This document shows, piece by piece, positions 1 through 6,265 of a DNA stretch of 10,615 nucleotides. The translations under genes and the position numbers were made by a program. The number at the start of each line of letters is the position of its first letter. The first letter of the stretch is position 1. This stretch comes from an uncultured Akkermansia sp. (GTDB lineage Bacteria; Verrucomicrobiota; Verrucomicrobiia; Verrucomicrobiales; Akkermansiaceae), in the NCBI GenBank assembly GCA_904501975.1, contig CAJGCZ010000055.1, forward strand, positions 1 through 10,615, in the 5' to 3' direction. The notes under the pieces were generated by a model. The model saw nothing but the letters and a program-made list of their open reading frames with translations, did not search any database and was not told the DNA's origin.

Positions 1-182
1 GCGCTACAGGGCTCCATATCATTTTCATGCGTTACCGGGGGTTCTCATCTTCGGCTACGCCTCGATGAACCACCCCCGGCTACGTTCTGTCGTCCTCCGG
101 ACTCTCAAATTCGGCTCGCTGCGCTCGCGGTAAATTCGTCCTTCGGAATTCGTCCCTCGTACTTCCACAAACTCCCATTTAT
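1..182 (-). repeat. Left copy of a structured inverted repeat flanking the window
   Basis: Positions 1-130 are the reverse complement of 10428-10557, with only two differences (positions 16 and 83). After the core, a 36-base stretch (131-166) has no counterpart on the right, where 10 unrelated bases stand instead. A 16-base block then matches again (167-182 against 10402-10417), so the element is modular. The core can fold into a hairpin at 35-79 with a seven-pair G/C stem, an internal loop, a five-pair second stem and a GGC/GCC triloop tip. The 36-base stretch contains AATTCGTCC twice (133-141 and 147-155). The copy is probably cut by the window edge, because the right copy continues beyond the matching point. 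I see no convincing gene in it. Strand is arbitrary: it is written opposite to the right copy. Confidence 0.9.
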
Positions 183-250
183 CAACCTTTTTTAATCCTA
201 AACCGTAATTTGGGGCTATATAATTACCATTACCTATGCCCCACTTTCAA

Positions 251-286
251 TAGTAAAAAACACCTGCAGAGCGAACTCTGCAGGTG
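251..286 (-). terminator. Rho-independent terminator of the thioredoxin-like gene
   Basis: A perfect 11-bp stem (CACCTGCAGAG at 261-271 with CTCTGCAGGTG at 276-286) closes a four-base CGAA loop. On the minus strand it is followed directly by six T (251-260 region). It lies 32 bases past the stop codon of the gene ending at 319. There is no T run on the plus side, so it works in the minus direction only. Confidence 0.85.
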
Positions 287-318
287 CTGTGAAAAAATAT
301 TGAATCCTTGAAGGAGAA

Positions 319-843
319 TTACTGCTGGGGTTTGCAGATGTTCTTCCAGTCAAGAATAAGGCGACCGTTACCGGACTTGATGAAATTGCCCTGAGCATCC
401 ACAAAGATAGCGGTGGGGATGGCACGGATGTCTTTGTTGGAAGGAAGGTTACGGGCAGCGGCGGAGCCTGCGTGCAGACCGGGGAAGCCGGCATTGTAGT
501 GCTCCACATACTTCTTGGCCTCAGCGTCGTTGCTGTCGCAGCTGATAAGGATGATTTCAACCTTGTTAGCCTTCATTTCGGGATAAATCTTCACAACGGA
601 GGGCATGAGGGCGCGGCAGGGCGGGCACCAGGAGGCAGAGTAGAGATAGATGTAGTACTGAGCATCCTCAATGGGCTTGCCGGTCAGGAAGGTGGCCTTG
701 TTGAGGTAATCTGTCACCACGGGAGCAGCCTGAACAGTAACGGCAGGGGGCTGAGCCTCAGTGGCGGGGGCGGCTGTATCAGCCATGAGAACACCGGCGG
801 AAAGGCCGGCCAGTAAGGTCAGATATTGGAATGTATTTTTCAT
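319..843 (-). CDS. Exported thioredoxin-like protein (TlpA/nucleoredoxin-like fold)
   Basis: The product is 174 residues. An N-terminal signal peptide (about 1-21, hydrophobic core TLLAGLSAGVL, likely cleaved after LMA) is followed by a Pro/Ala-rich linker and one thioredoxin domain. The active-site motif WCPPC is at residues 72-76 and the cis-proline loop (AIPTAI) is near 141-146, with a preceding YIYLYSASWC strand typical of TlpA/thioredoxin-like reductases. The inferred role is thiol-disulfide exchange outside the cytoplasm; the substrate is unknown. An upstream in-frame start at 939 would add 32 residues before the signal peptide. The start at 843 is preferred because the signal peptide then sits at the N terminus and a promoter candidate (855-883) lies just ahead. 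No Shine-Dalgarno sequence is visible. It stands alone, with its own terminator at 251-286. Confidence 0.88.
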   Translation of the reverse strand: MKNTFQYLTLLAGLSAGVLMADTAAPATEAQPPAVTVQAAPVVTDYLNKATFLTGKPIEDAQYYIYLYSASWCPPCRALMPSVVKIYPEMKANKVEIILISCDSNDAEAKKYVEHYNAGFPGLHAGSAAARNLPSNKDIRAIPTAIFVDAQGNFIKSGNGRLILDWKNICKPQQ

Positions 844-854
844 CGACGCCACAT

Positions 855-883
855 AGAATACAGATAAATGCACGGGATAGCAA
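855..883 (-). promoter_or_regulatory. Sigma70-like promoter for the thioredoxin-like gene
   Basis: On the minus strand, TTGCTA (878-883) and TATTCT (855-860) are separated by exactly 17 bases. The -10 ends 11 bases before the ATG at 843, so transcription would begin about 4-5 bases upstream of the start codon. The call rests on consensus matching only (4 of 6 at the -10). Confidence 0.5.
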
Positions 884-996
884 GAAAAAAAGATGCAAAC
901 AAGGCGTAAATTTGTTAGGAGACTATGGCATTTATTCAATTAGCGCTCTGTATTAAACAGCATCATTCCGCGTGTGGGGCCTTTGCTGAATGCGCC

Positions 997-2475
997 TTAG
1001 TTGCCGTGGTGCATCGTTTCGTCTTGCTCCATCAAATCGGCCAGCTGCGCCAGATTACAATCGATGCTTTGCTGCAGCCGGCAGATGTTGTGCAGCAGCT
1101 CGGAGGCAGAGGGGAGCGGCTCGTGCTGCGGTGTTTGGGCGCTATAGGTGTTAAACGCAAGGTTGTAGCCATGTGCTTTAATTTCACTGAGCGGCACCAT
1201 AAAACTTTGTGCCGAGCGGGGGCGCTCACTTTCGGCGGCCGGATTGCTGTACCGCCGGAGTAGGTCGGGTATATCATTCTCTGCAATGGGGCTACGCTTA
1301 TTATTGAGCGAGAATCCATCGGCCTTCATCTGGTAAAACCAAACAGGAGAAGAGTCGGGCGTGTTTTTGCTGAAAATGAGGATGGCTGTTGCCACGCCGG
1401 CATAGGGCTTGAAGACCCCCTTGGGCATGGAAATGACCGCGTGAAGCCGGTGCTGCTCTACCAGCGTTTTGCGCATGGTGCGGTGTGCTTTGGAGTTGCC
1501 GAATAAAACACCTGTGGGCACAATGCAGGCACAGCGGCCGCCGGGTTTTAAGCTGTGCAGAATATGGGCTAAAAAGAGCAGTTCCGTTTTGCTGCCGGGG
1601 CAGGTGCGCCGCAGTGCCGGGTGCACCGCTGCCGCCTCTGCCGTGCCGGTGAATGGTGGATTGGCAAGGATGAGGGAGTATCCGCCGTGCTCCTCTTCTG
1701 CATGTGCTAAGCTGTTGCGGTAGGCAATGTGGTGGTGGCGGATGCCATGGGCCATGAGGTTCATGGCCGCTAGGCGCAGCATGGTGCGGTCTGTATCAAA
1801 GCCGCAAAATTGGGGGTGCTCGCTGCTTGTGGGGGCGGTTTGGTGGCGCAGGTAGGCTGCGGCTTCAACCAAAAATCCGCCGGAGCCGCAGGCGGGGTCG
1901 CAAATGCGGTCGCGGGGTGTGGGGTGCACCAGCTCCACCATCATGCGAATGATGTGACGCGGGGTGCGAAATTGCCCGTTGATGCCGGCGGAGCCTAAGG
2001 AGGCAAGCAAGTGCTCGTATACATCGCCCAAGGTGTCGCCACGGCATGGTAGGGTGGTATACAAGTCATCTATTGCGCGCACTAAGCGTTGCAGCAGTGT
2101 GGGGGTAGGAATTTTGAAGACGGCATCTGCCATGTACAGGCTGTAAGCGCTGCGCGGGTCTGCATTCAGGGCTTTAAGAAAGGGGAACACCCACTCTTGC
2201 ACCGTGCGGTACAGCTCTGCTTCCGGCAACTCTAGCAGCCTGCTCCAGCGCAGCTGCTCTGCGGCAATGCTGTTTCCTTGATGGCAAAAAGTGCCGCCAA
2301 ATACGCTTTGGCTTGTGGGGGAGGCTGTGCAGCGGTGCGTGTCCTCCGCATCCAGCTCGCGCATAAAGAGCAGATAGCTCAGCTGCTCTATCGCATCCAA
2401 GGGATTAGAAAGACCACCGCTGTGCAGCAGGAACCACAGGTGCTCTAAGCGGGATTTGAGTTCCGGGCAAATCAT
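997..2475 (-). CDS. HsdM-type N6-adenine DNA methyltransferase, without visible partners
   Basis: The product is 492 residues from the ATG at 2475. The order of parts matches type I modification subunits: an N-terminal helical domain (ELKSRLEHLWFLL and onward), the GQFRTPRHI segment (about 167-175), SAM-binding motif I DPACGSGGF (193-201), GFDTD (225-229), catalytic NPPF (272-275), and the C-terminal block DGFSLNNKRSPI...ENDIPDLL typical of HsdM. Length is normal for the family and no catalytic residue is missing. It should methylate adenine at N6, but type I HsdM normally needs an HsdS subunit for DNA recognition, and neither hsdS nor hsdR is present here. A GTG at 2532 would add 19 residues (LNWWKRSTAKPARPTTTG) and overlap waaA by 32 bases; it has AGGAG about 12 bases upstream, so it is not excluded. 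The ATG is preferred because the family homology begins right after it. The gene lies 25 bases downstream of waaA on the same strand, so it is probably co-transcribed with rsmD-waaA. Confidence 0.85.
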   Translation of the reverse strand: MICPELKSRLEHLWFLLHSGGLSNPLDAIEQLSYLLFMRELDAEDTHRCTASPTSQSVFGGTFCHQGNSIAAEQLRWSRLLELPEAELYRTVQEWVFPFLKALNADPRSAYSLYMADAVFKIPTPTLLQRLVRAIDDLYTTLPCRGDTLGDVYEHLLASLGSAGINGQFRTPRHIIRMMVELVHPTPRDRICDPACGSGGFLVEAAAYLRHQTAPTSSEHPQFCGFDTDRTMLRLAAMNLMAHGIRHHHIAYRNSLAHAEEEHGGYSLILANPPFTGTAEAAAVHPALRRTCPGSKTELLFLAHILHSLKPGGRCACIVPTGVLFGNSKAHRTMRKTLVEQHRLHAVISMPKGVFKPYAGVATAILIFSKNTPDSSPVWFYQMKADGFSLNNKRSPIAENDIPDLLRRYSNPAAESERPRSAQSFMVPLSEIKAHGYNLAFNTYSAQTPQHEPLPSASELLHNICRLQQSIDCNLAQLADLMEQDETMHHGN

Positions 2476-2500
2476 GCCGGTGGTCGTAGGGCGAGCGGGC

Positions 2501-3778
2501 TTAGCGGTAGAGCGTTTCCACCAATTCAACACTGCGGCGTGTGGCTCCTGAGTGCACGCTCAGGGCTCCATAGGCTCGCTCCTTACGGGCATCTGCCTCG
2601 GCGGTGTCGCTCAAAATGCGGCTAAGCGTGGCGGCCAGTTGCTCTTTTTCGCACTGCCACACGCTGTTTTCAGCATTCAGCAGCTGCACCAAGTCGGCAA
2701 AATTGGTCATGGAGGGGCCAAATACCACCGGCACACGGGCGGCGATGGCCTCCACCGGGTTTTGTCCGCCACGAGCAAGGAAGCTCTTGCCAATCACGGC
2801 AATATCGGCCAGGGCGGTCCAGTCGCGCAGCTCGCCCGTTGTATCTGCAATGTAGCAAAGGTTTTCGGGCAGGGGGCTCGGCAGGGTGCCTTCCGTACGC
2901 AATACGGGGGCAAAACCGGCTGCGGTCAGGTCCTTCACCACATCGGCACGGCGCTCGGCATGGCGCGGCACAATGAGGGGGAAGGCGCCGGCCTCGCGAA
3001 TAGCGGTGGCAATCAGGGCTTCCTCACCGGCATGGGTGGAGGCTGCCAACACCACGGGCTTACCGCCACAGATACGGGAAAGCAATTCCTTAAACTCGGC
3101 ACGGGGAGCCGTGGGCGCATCACCCAGCACATCAAACTTAATGCTACCGGTTACGGTGATAATATCCTCATTCACCCCAATGCCGCCAAAGCGCCCTTTA
3201 TCCTTAGCATTTTGGGCACCCATAGCCGTAAGGCGAGAGAAGAGCAAGCGCGTAATGCCGCGCACTTTGCGGTAGCGCCCCTCGCTGCGCGGAGAGAGGC
3301 GGGCATTGAGCATGAGCATAGGAATGCCGCGGCGGTGGCACACCTCTGCAAAGTTGGGCCAAAGTTCTGCCTCAATCAACACCACAGCCTTGGGCTTAAA
3401 GCGGGAAAGACAGCGCTCCGGCAGCCCCGGAACATCCAACGGAGAGTACAGGGCACGCACGCCGGGCAGGGCGGCATCCCTCACCACCTGGTGGCCGGTG
3501 GCGGTGCTGGTAGAGAGAATGACGGGCTCCTCATGCGTTTTGCGCCACTCGCGAATAAACTTGAGGGCAATAAACACCTCGCCCACGCTTACCGCGTGCA
3601 CATAGAGACCGCCTTGCGGTTCTTCCTCCTTGCGGCGTTTGTAGATGCCGAATCGCTCTGATAACCCGGTGCCAAAGCCGCCGCGGCGCTTCATTTTGAT
3701 GAGGTAGCCCGGTATGGAAATGAGCAAAAAGACGGGCAGCAGCAGGTTGTAGATAAGGAGGAAGAGAAAGCGTTTCAT
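2501..3778 (-). CDS. waaA: 3-deoxy-D-manno-octulosonic acid (Kdo) transferase
   Basis: The product is 425 residues, normal for WaaA/KdtA. This GT30 glycosyltransferase moves Kdo from CMP-Kdo to the lipid A precursor at the inner-membrane face, starting the LPS inner core. A membrane anchor spans residues about 4-27 (FLFLLIYNLLLPVFLLISIPGY). Family motifs appear in order: ERFG (41-44), HAVSVGE with the catalytic glutamate (61-67), STSTATGHQ (89-97), IEAELWPN (135-142), NARLS (158-162), GSIKFD (211-216), AASTHAGEE (245-253), VPRHAER (270-276), DTTGEL (312-317) and GGQNPVEAI (337-345). The start ATG overlaps the rsmD stop as ATGA (3775-3778), suggesting translational coupling, and no Shine-Dalgarno sequence is seen. 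It implies that the organism makes Kdo-containing LPS, which agrees with the LptD-like gene elsewhere in the window. How many Kdo residues it adds cannot be read from the sequence. Confidence 0.95.
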   Translation of the reverse strand: MKRFLFLLIYNLLLPVFLLISIPGYLIKMKRRGGFGTGLSERFGIYKRRKEEEPQGGLYVHAVSVGEVFIALKFIREWRKTHEEPVILSTSTATGHQVVRDAALPGVRALYSPLDVPGLPERCLSRFKPKAVVLIEAELWPNFAEVCHRRGIPMLMLNARLSPRSEGRYRKVRGITRLLFSRLTAMGAQNAKDKGRFGGIGVNEDIITVTGSIKFDVLGDAPTAPRAEFKELLSRICGGKPVVLAASTHAGEEALIATAIREAGAFPLIVPRHAERRADVVKDLTAAGFAPVLRTEGTLPSPLPENLCYIADTTGELRDWTALADIAVIGKSFLARGGQNPVEAIAARVPVVFGPSMTNFADLVQLLNAENSVWQCEKEQLAATLSRILSDTAEADARKERAYGALSVHSGATRRSVELVETLYR

Positions 3779-4338
3779 GATGATTTGCGGTAGAAAAGAA
3801 TGGTGTTTTTGCCGTAGGTGCGTTCATCGATGAGCTCCCAGCCGGGGAACTCGCGGGTATGAATATCGCCCACGCCGTAGCCAAGCTGGGCTTCGGCAAT
3901 AAAGTAGCCGTCGTCTGCCAGCAGCTCGTGCAGGCGGTCCGTCATGAGCTCGGCTATCATATCGCGGTCGCCAACGGCCTTGGCATAGGGCGGGTCTGCA
4001 AAAATAATATCATATTGCCCAAAATCGCGGCGCACAAATTGCAGGCAGTCGCTCTGCACCACGCTACCGCCTATGAGCTTGCTCTTTTCCAGATTCTTGC
4101 GAGCCATGGCGCAGGACTGGTGAGAGGCATCCACCATGCGGGCACTGGCAGCTCCGCGGCTAAGTGCCTCTAAACCGACAGAGCCGGAGCCACAGAATAA
4201 ATCCAACACACGGGCACCGCCGAGCAGGGGGGTAAGGATGTTGAACAAGGCCTCGCGTACGCGGTCTTGCGTGGGGCGCACTTCTCCCTGCGGTACCTGA
4301 ATATTGTAGCCTTTAGCCTTTCCGGCAATGATTCGCAT
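3775..4338 (-). CDS. rsmD: 16S rRNA (guanine(966)-N(2))-methyltransferase
   Basis: The product is 187 residues, the usual RsmD length. It is a SAM-dependent enzyme that methylates G966 (E. coli numbering) of 16S rRNA on assembled 30S subunits. Hallmarks are the MRIIAGKAKG start, RPTQDRVREALFNIL (21-35), SAM-binding motif LDLFCGSGSVGLEALSRGA (45-63), catalytic DPPY (115-118) and the C-terminal YGKNTILFY (175-183). The start is fixed by the canonical MRIIAG N terminus. No Shine-Dalgarno sequence precedes it. It is the first gene of the likely rsmD-waaA-hsdM unit and overlaps waaA by four bases. A strong hairpin (4367-4398) lies just upstream, between it and the secreted-protein gene. Confidence 0.95.
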   Translation of the reverse strand: MRIIAGKAKGYNIQVPQGEVRPTQDRVREALFNILTPLLGGARVLDLFCGSGSVGLEALSRGAASARMVDASHQSCAMARKNLEKSKLIGGSVVQSDCLQFVRRDFGQYDIIFADPPYAKAVGDRDMIAELMTDRLHELLADDGYFIAEAQLGYGVGDIHTREFPGWELIDERTYGKNTILFYRKSS

Positions 4339-4366
4339 GCGTTAGTCGGTTCTGTTGTTGAGCATA

Positions 4367-4398
4367 GAAACACTGAGCACCGGGGTACTCAGTGTTTC
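4367..4398 (-). terminator. Strong hairpin between the secreted-protein gene and rsmD; terminator-like
   Basis: An 11-bp perfect stem (GAAACACTGAG at 4367-4377 with CTCAGTGTTTC at 4388-4398) can extend past one mismatch into ACC/GGT. It lies 25 bases after the stop of the gene ending at 4424 and 28 bases before the rsmD start. On neither strand is it followed by a U-run, so it is not a textbook intrinsic terminator. It could be a processing or mRNA 3'-end stabilising hairpin, or an attenuator in the rsmD leader. Confidence 0.5.
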
Positions 4399-4423
4399 AA
4401 AAGTTTCATGAAAGCCGGGCTTA

Positions 4424-5188
4424 TTATTTGCTGCCGGGCTTGCCGATGTTCATCTGGGCCTGCTGCACCGGGAAGAGAAGGGTGTAACCCTGCTGAGACA
4501 GCGTCTGGTTGGTGGTGCGGTCGCGCTCTACGCTGGCAAAGGCCACAAACACGGACTTGCCGTCTGTGGACTTGGTGATGCGCAGGGACTGCACGGTCTT
4601 CACAAAGCTGTCCTGCTTCTCAAGCTTCCATTCTGTGCCGGATTGGGCCTTAAAGATGAAGTCGTCCGTGGCCTTGAACTCGGTGGGGGTAAGCTCGCCG
4701 TGGGCAGAGCTCCACGTGTTGTTGATGGGGTTGTAAGTCAGGGCGCTGATGGTAACGGGCAGCTCGCGGCCGGAGGCATCTGCCGTTACAGCAAAGAAGC
4801 GCCAAGTGCCCTCGCCGGCTGTGCGCAGAGAAATTGCCACCTGAGCCTGGCCCTGCATCTGGGTCTTGTTCCACTCCTTTTTGTACTCGTTGTAGGCGTC
4901 GTTGGATTCCCACAGCTCCGGATCATACGGAATCAGCATGGCGGGGTCATACTTCTCCATGAAAGCCTGTATCTTCTCAGAGCTCAGCGTCTGGAGCTTT
5001 TCTACCACCTTGGTTTGCATGGCGATAAACTCCTTGGTAAAGGCCGGGTTAATGGCGTAGCCAAGCTTAGCCTGGTTGCCGGTCGGGAAATCATAGCCGG
5101 CAAGCGCAGCGGGTACATCAGCTGCTTGAGCTGTTGCCATGAGGGCGGGAACGGACAAAAGAGAAATGATGGAATAAATGGCTTTCAT
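4424..5188 (-). CDS. Secreted protein of unknown family
   Basis: The product is 254 residues. I do not recognise a family. A classical signal peptide (about 1-22, hydrophobic IYSIISLLSVPALMATA, predicted cut after AQA) indicates export. The first half of the mature part is charged and probably helical (TKEFIAMQTKVVEKLQTLSSEKIQAF, about 51-76). The second half has alternating hydrophobic and polar residues suggesting beta strands, with many Thr and Ser. It has no cysteine and no recognisable catalytic motif. It is probably periplasmic or surface-exposed. The ATG at 5188 is chosen because it places the signal peptide first; no Shine-Dalgarno sequence is present. The promoter candidate at 5201-5229 contains an 11-base homopolymer in its spacer, so expression may be switchable. 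It is divergent from the BamE-like lipoprotein gene. Confidence 0.85.
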   Translation of the reverse strand: MKAIYSIISLLSVPALMATAQAADVPAALAGYDFPTGNQAKLGYAINPAFTKEFIAMQTKVVEKLQTLSSEKIQAFMEKYDPAMLIPYDPELWESNDAYNEYKKEWNKTQMQGQAQVAISLRTAGEGTWRFFAVTADASGRELPVTISALTYNPINNTWSSAHGELTPTEFKATDDFIFKAQSGTEWKLEKQDSFVKTVQSLRITKSTDGKSVFVAFASVERDRTTNQTLSQQGYTLLFPVQQAQMNIGKPGSK

Positions 5189-5200
5189 ATCTGGGTTATG

Positions 5201-5229
5201 ACTCTATCATTTTTTTTTTTACTTGGCAA
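5201..5229 (-). promoter_or_regulatory. Promoter of the secreted-protein gene with an A11 tract in its spacer
   Basis: On the minus strand, TTGCCA (5224-5229) and TAGAGT (5201-5206) are separated by 17 bases (5207-5223), eleven of which are consecutive A. The -10 ends 12 bases before the ATG at 5188. Loss or gain of one base in the tract would make the spacer 16 or 18. The -35 matches 5 of 6 consensus bases and the -10 matches 4 of 6. Confidence 0.5.
5210..5220. repeat. 11-base T/A homopolymer in the divergent promoter region
   Basis: Eleven T in a row on the plus strand, the longest homopolymer I noticed in the window. It is the core of the minus-strand promoter spacer and lies directly upstream of the -35 of the plus-strand promoter, where A/T tracts can act as UP elements. 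Such tracts are prone to replication slippage. Confidence 0.95.
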
Positions 5230-5251
5230 GCCATAATTCGTGTGCTAATGT
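5223..5251 (+). promoter_or_regulatory. Promoter of the BamE-like lipoprotein gene, sharing its -35 with the divergent promoter
   Basis: TTGGCA (5223-5228, 5 of 6 to consensus) and TAATGT (5246-5251) are 17 bases apart, with TG one base ahead of the -10 (an extended -10 form). The -35 overlaps the -35 of the minus-strand promoter (5224-5229) by five bases. The -10 ends 8 bases before the ATG at 5260, predicting a leaderless or nearly leaderless mRNA. Confidence 0.45.
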
Positions 5252-5259
5252 CATATATT

Positions 5260-5703
5260 ATGAACGTCCGCAAGTTATCAGCCACCCTCGGTTTGTGTGC
5301 TGTGGCTTCTGTGCTGTTAGGAAGCTGCGTTGCGCCGACCCCGGCAGACCGCATTGCTGAAAATCCTGTTATCTTCAACTCCCTGCCGGCCAATCAACAA
5401 GTGCTCGTGCAGAGAGGGCAAATTTGTAACGGGATGACGCCGGATGCCGTGCTGCTGGCTTGGGGCGCGCCGGATACCGCCCCCATTATTGGCGAAAAGA
5501 ATAATCATAAGACAGAGCGCTGGGTGTACCGCCGCTACGAGCCCGTAACTGTGGTGGCAGATATGCCCTACGGCCCCTATGGTTTGCACGGCTGTTGTGA
5601 CCCGTTCTATTCCAATACGGGTACGGCCTTTATTCCGCAAGATGTTGCCTTTGTAGAGTTTACGGATGGTAAGGTTAGCTCTTGGGCCCGCGCCGCACAA
5701 TAA
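5260..5703 (+). CDS. BamE/SmpA-like outer-membrane lipoprotein
   Basis: The product is 147 residues. It has a type II signal peptide with lipobox LLGSC (Cys23 becomes the lipidated N terminus), then a short domain resembling the SmpA/OmlA (BamE) fold: RGQICNGMTPDAVLLAWGAPD (53-72) corresponds to the G-x-GMT-x-x-V-x-x-x-(W/L)G-x-P helix segment. It is followed by an ERWVYRRYE strand (86-94) and VAFVEFTDGKVSSW (129-142), the closing strands with F-x-D/N-G-K-V. Known BamE helps the Bam complex fold outer-membrane proteins; whether this paralogue does so is inference. A Gly/Pro/Cys-rich loop (102-115) is unusual. In-frame GTG 5242 and ATG 5248 exist upstream, but both overlap the promoter candidate, so ATG 5260 is preferred. 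No Shine-Dalgarno sequence is present. Confidence 0.8.
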   Translation: MNVRKLSATLGLCAVASVLLGSCVAPTPADRIAENPVIFNSLPANQQVLVQRGQICNGMTPDAVLLAWGAPDTAPIIGEKNNHKTERWVYRRYEPVTVVADMPYGPYGLHGCCDPFYSNTGTAFIPQDVAFVEFTDGKVSSWARAAQ

Positions 5704-5749
5704 GTTTTTCTATTCATATTAACCCTCAACCCCAAAATACATTAATACG

Positions 5750-6229
5750 ATGAAAAGAGCCATGCTCACACTCCTGTTGGCAGCAGGTCTTCTTGCTGTG
5801 CCGTCCTGCACCGGTCTCGGTTCCCTTAGCACCGTTAGCTCCAGCGCCGTTGGTGGCGTGGGCGAGGTAATCACCGGTACTGTTGTTGCCTCTCGCGACG
5901 TAACGATTGATACAGATTCCTCCACCAAGAACATGGGCACCCTCCTGGGTGCTGCTGTAGGTGCCGGTGCCGGCCAGATGCTCGGCGGCGGCAGCGGTCG
6001 CGTAGTTTCCACCGTTGGTTTCGGTGCTCTCGGTGCTTTGGCCGGTCGTGGTGCCGCCAAGTATGGCGACCAGACCCAGGGCCAGGTGCTTACCGTAAAG
6101 GCTGATAAGGGTGGTAAGACCTACAATGTAACCCAGCCCGTATACGACGGCGTTGGCTACATTCCCGTAGGCACGCACGGCACGCTTCAGCTGAGCGGTG
6201 GTGGCAAGTTCCTCCCGGACGGTGTATAA
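5750..6229 (+). CDS. SlyB-like glycine-zipper outer-membrane lipoprotein
   Basis: The product is 159 residues. The lipoprotein signal peptide ends in lipobox AVPSC (Cys20). Then comes GTVVASRDVTID (43-54), like the start of SlyB/Pal-type lipoproteins, and a glycine-zipper hairpin (about 62-105: LLGAAVGAGAG...LGGGSGRVV...GALGALAGRGAA) matching the Rick_17kDa/glycine-zipper 2TM type. The tail is a small beta-rich domain (QGQVLTVKADKGG... to the end). SlyB-type proteins stabilise the outer membrane; assignment is by architecture, not by close identity. The gene starts 46 bases after the BamE-like gene. CAAAAT at 5733-5738 could be a -10, but I see no good -35, so it may be co-transcribed. No Shine-Dalgarno sequence is present. 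Confidence 0.82.
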   Translation: MKRAMLTLLLAAGLLAVPSCTGLGSLSTVSSSAVGGVGEVITGTVVASRDVTIDTDSSTKNMGTLLGAAVGAGAGQMLGGGSGRVVSTVGFGALGALAGRGAAKYGDQTQGQVLTVKADKGGKTYNVTQPVYDGVGYIPVGTHGTLQLSGGGKFLPDGV

Positions 6230-6243
6230 AACAACCGCCGACA

Positions 6244-6265
6244 ATAACGGCTTATAACCCGTTAT
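6244..6265 (+). promoter_or_regulatory. Hairpin that covers the galM start codon
   Basis: A seven-pair stem, ATAACGG (6244-6250) with CCGTTAT (6259-6265), closes an eight-base loop. The first two bases of the galM ATG (6264-6265) are in the stem. It could limit initiation at galM unless opened by ribosomes or a factor. The stem is short, so its effect is uncertain. Confidence 0.4.

Noticed and set aside
212..242. GGGGC/GCCCC hairpin near the left repeat as a terminator
   Set aside because: It has a five-pair main stem, a bulge and a long loop, with no T run on either side. The perfect hairpin at 261-286 already serves the gene.
844..939. Longer start for the thioredoxin-like gene, adding 32 residues
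   Set aside because: It would bury the signal peptide inside the protein and place the start upstream of the only good promoter candidate.
2552..3661. A 369-codon open frame on the plus strand
   Set aside because: It lies fully antisense to waaA, whose motifs are unmistakable. The translation is rich in Gly, His and Ala with no domain, as expected for the mirror frame of a GC-rich gene.
6225..6230. TATAAA at the end of the SlyB-like gene as the galM promoter
   Set aside because: I found no acceptable -35 at 16-18 bases upstream, and the match overlaps the stop codon, so it is likely chance.
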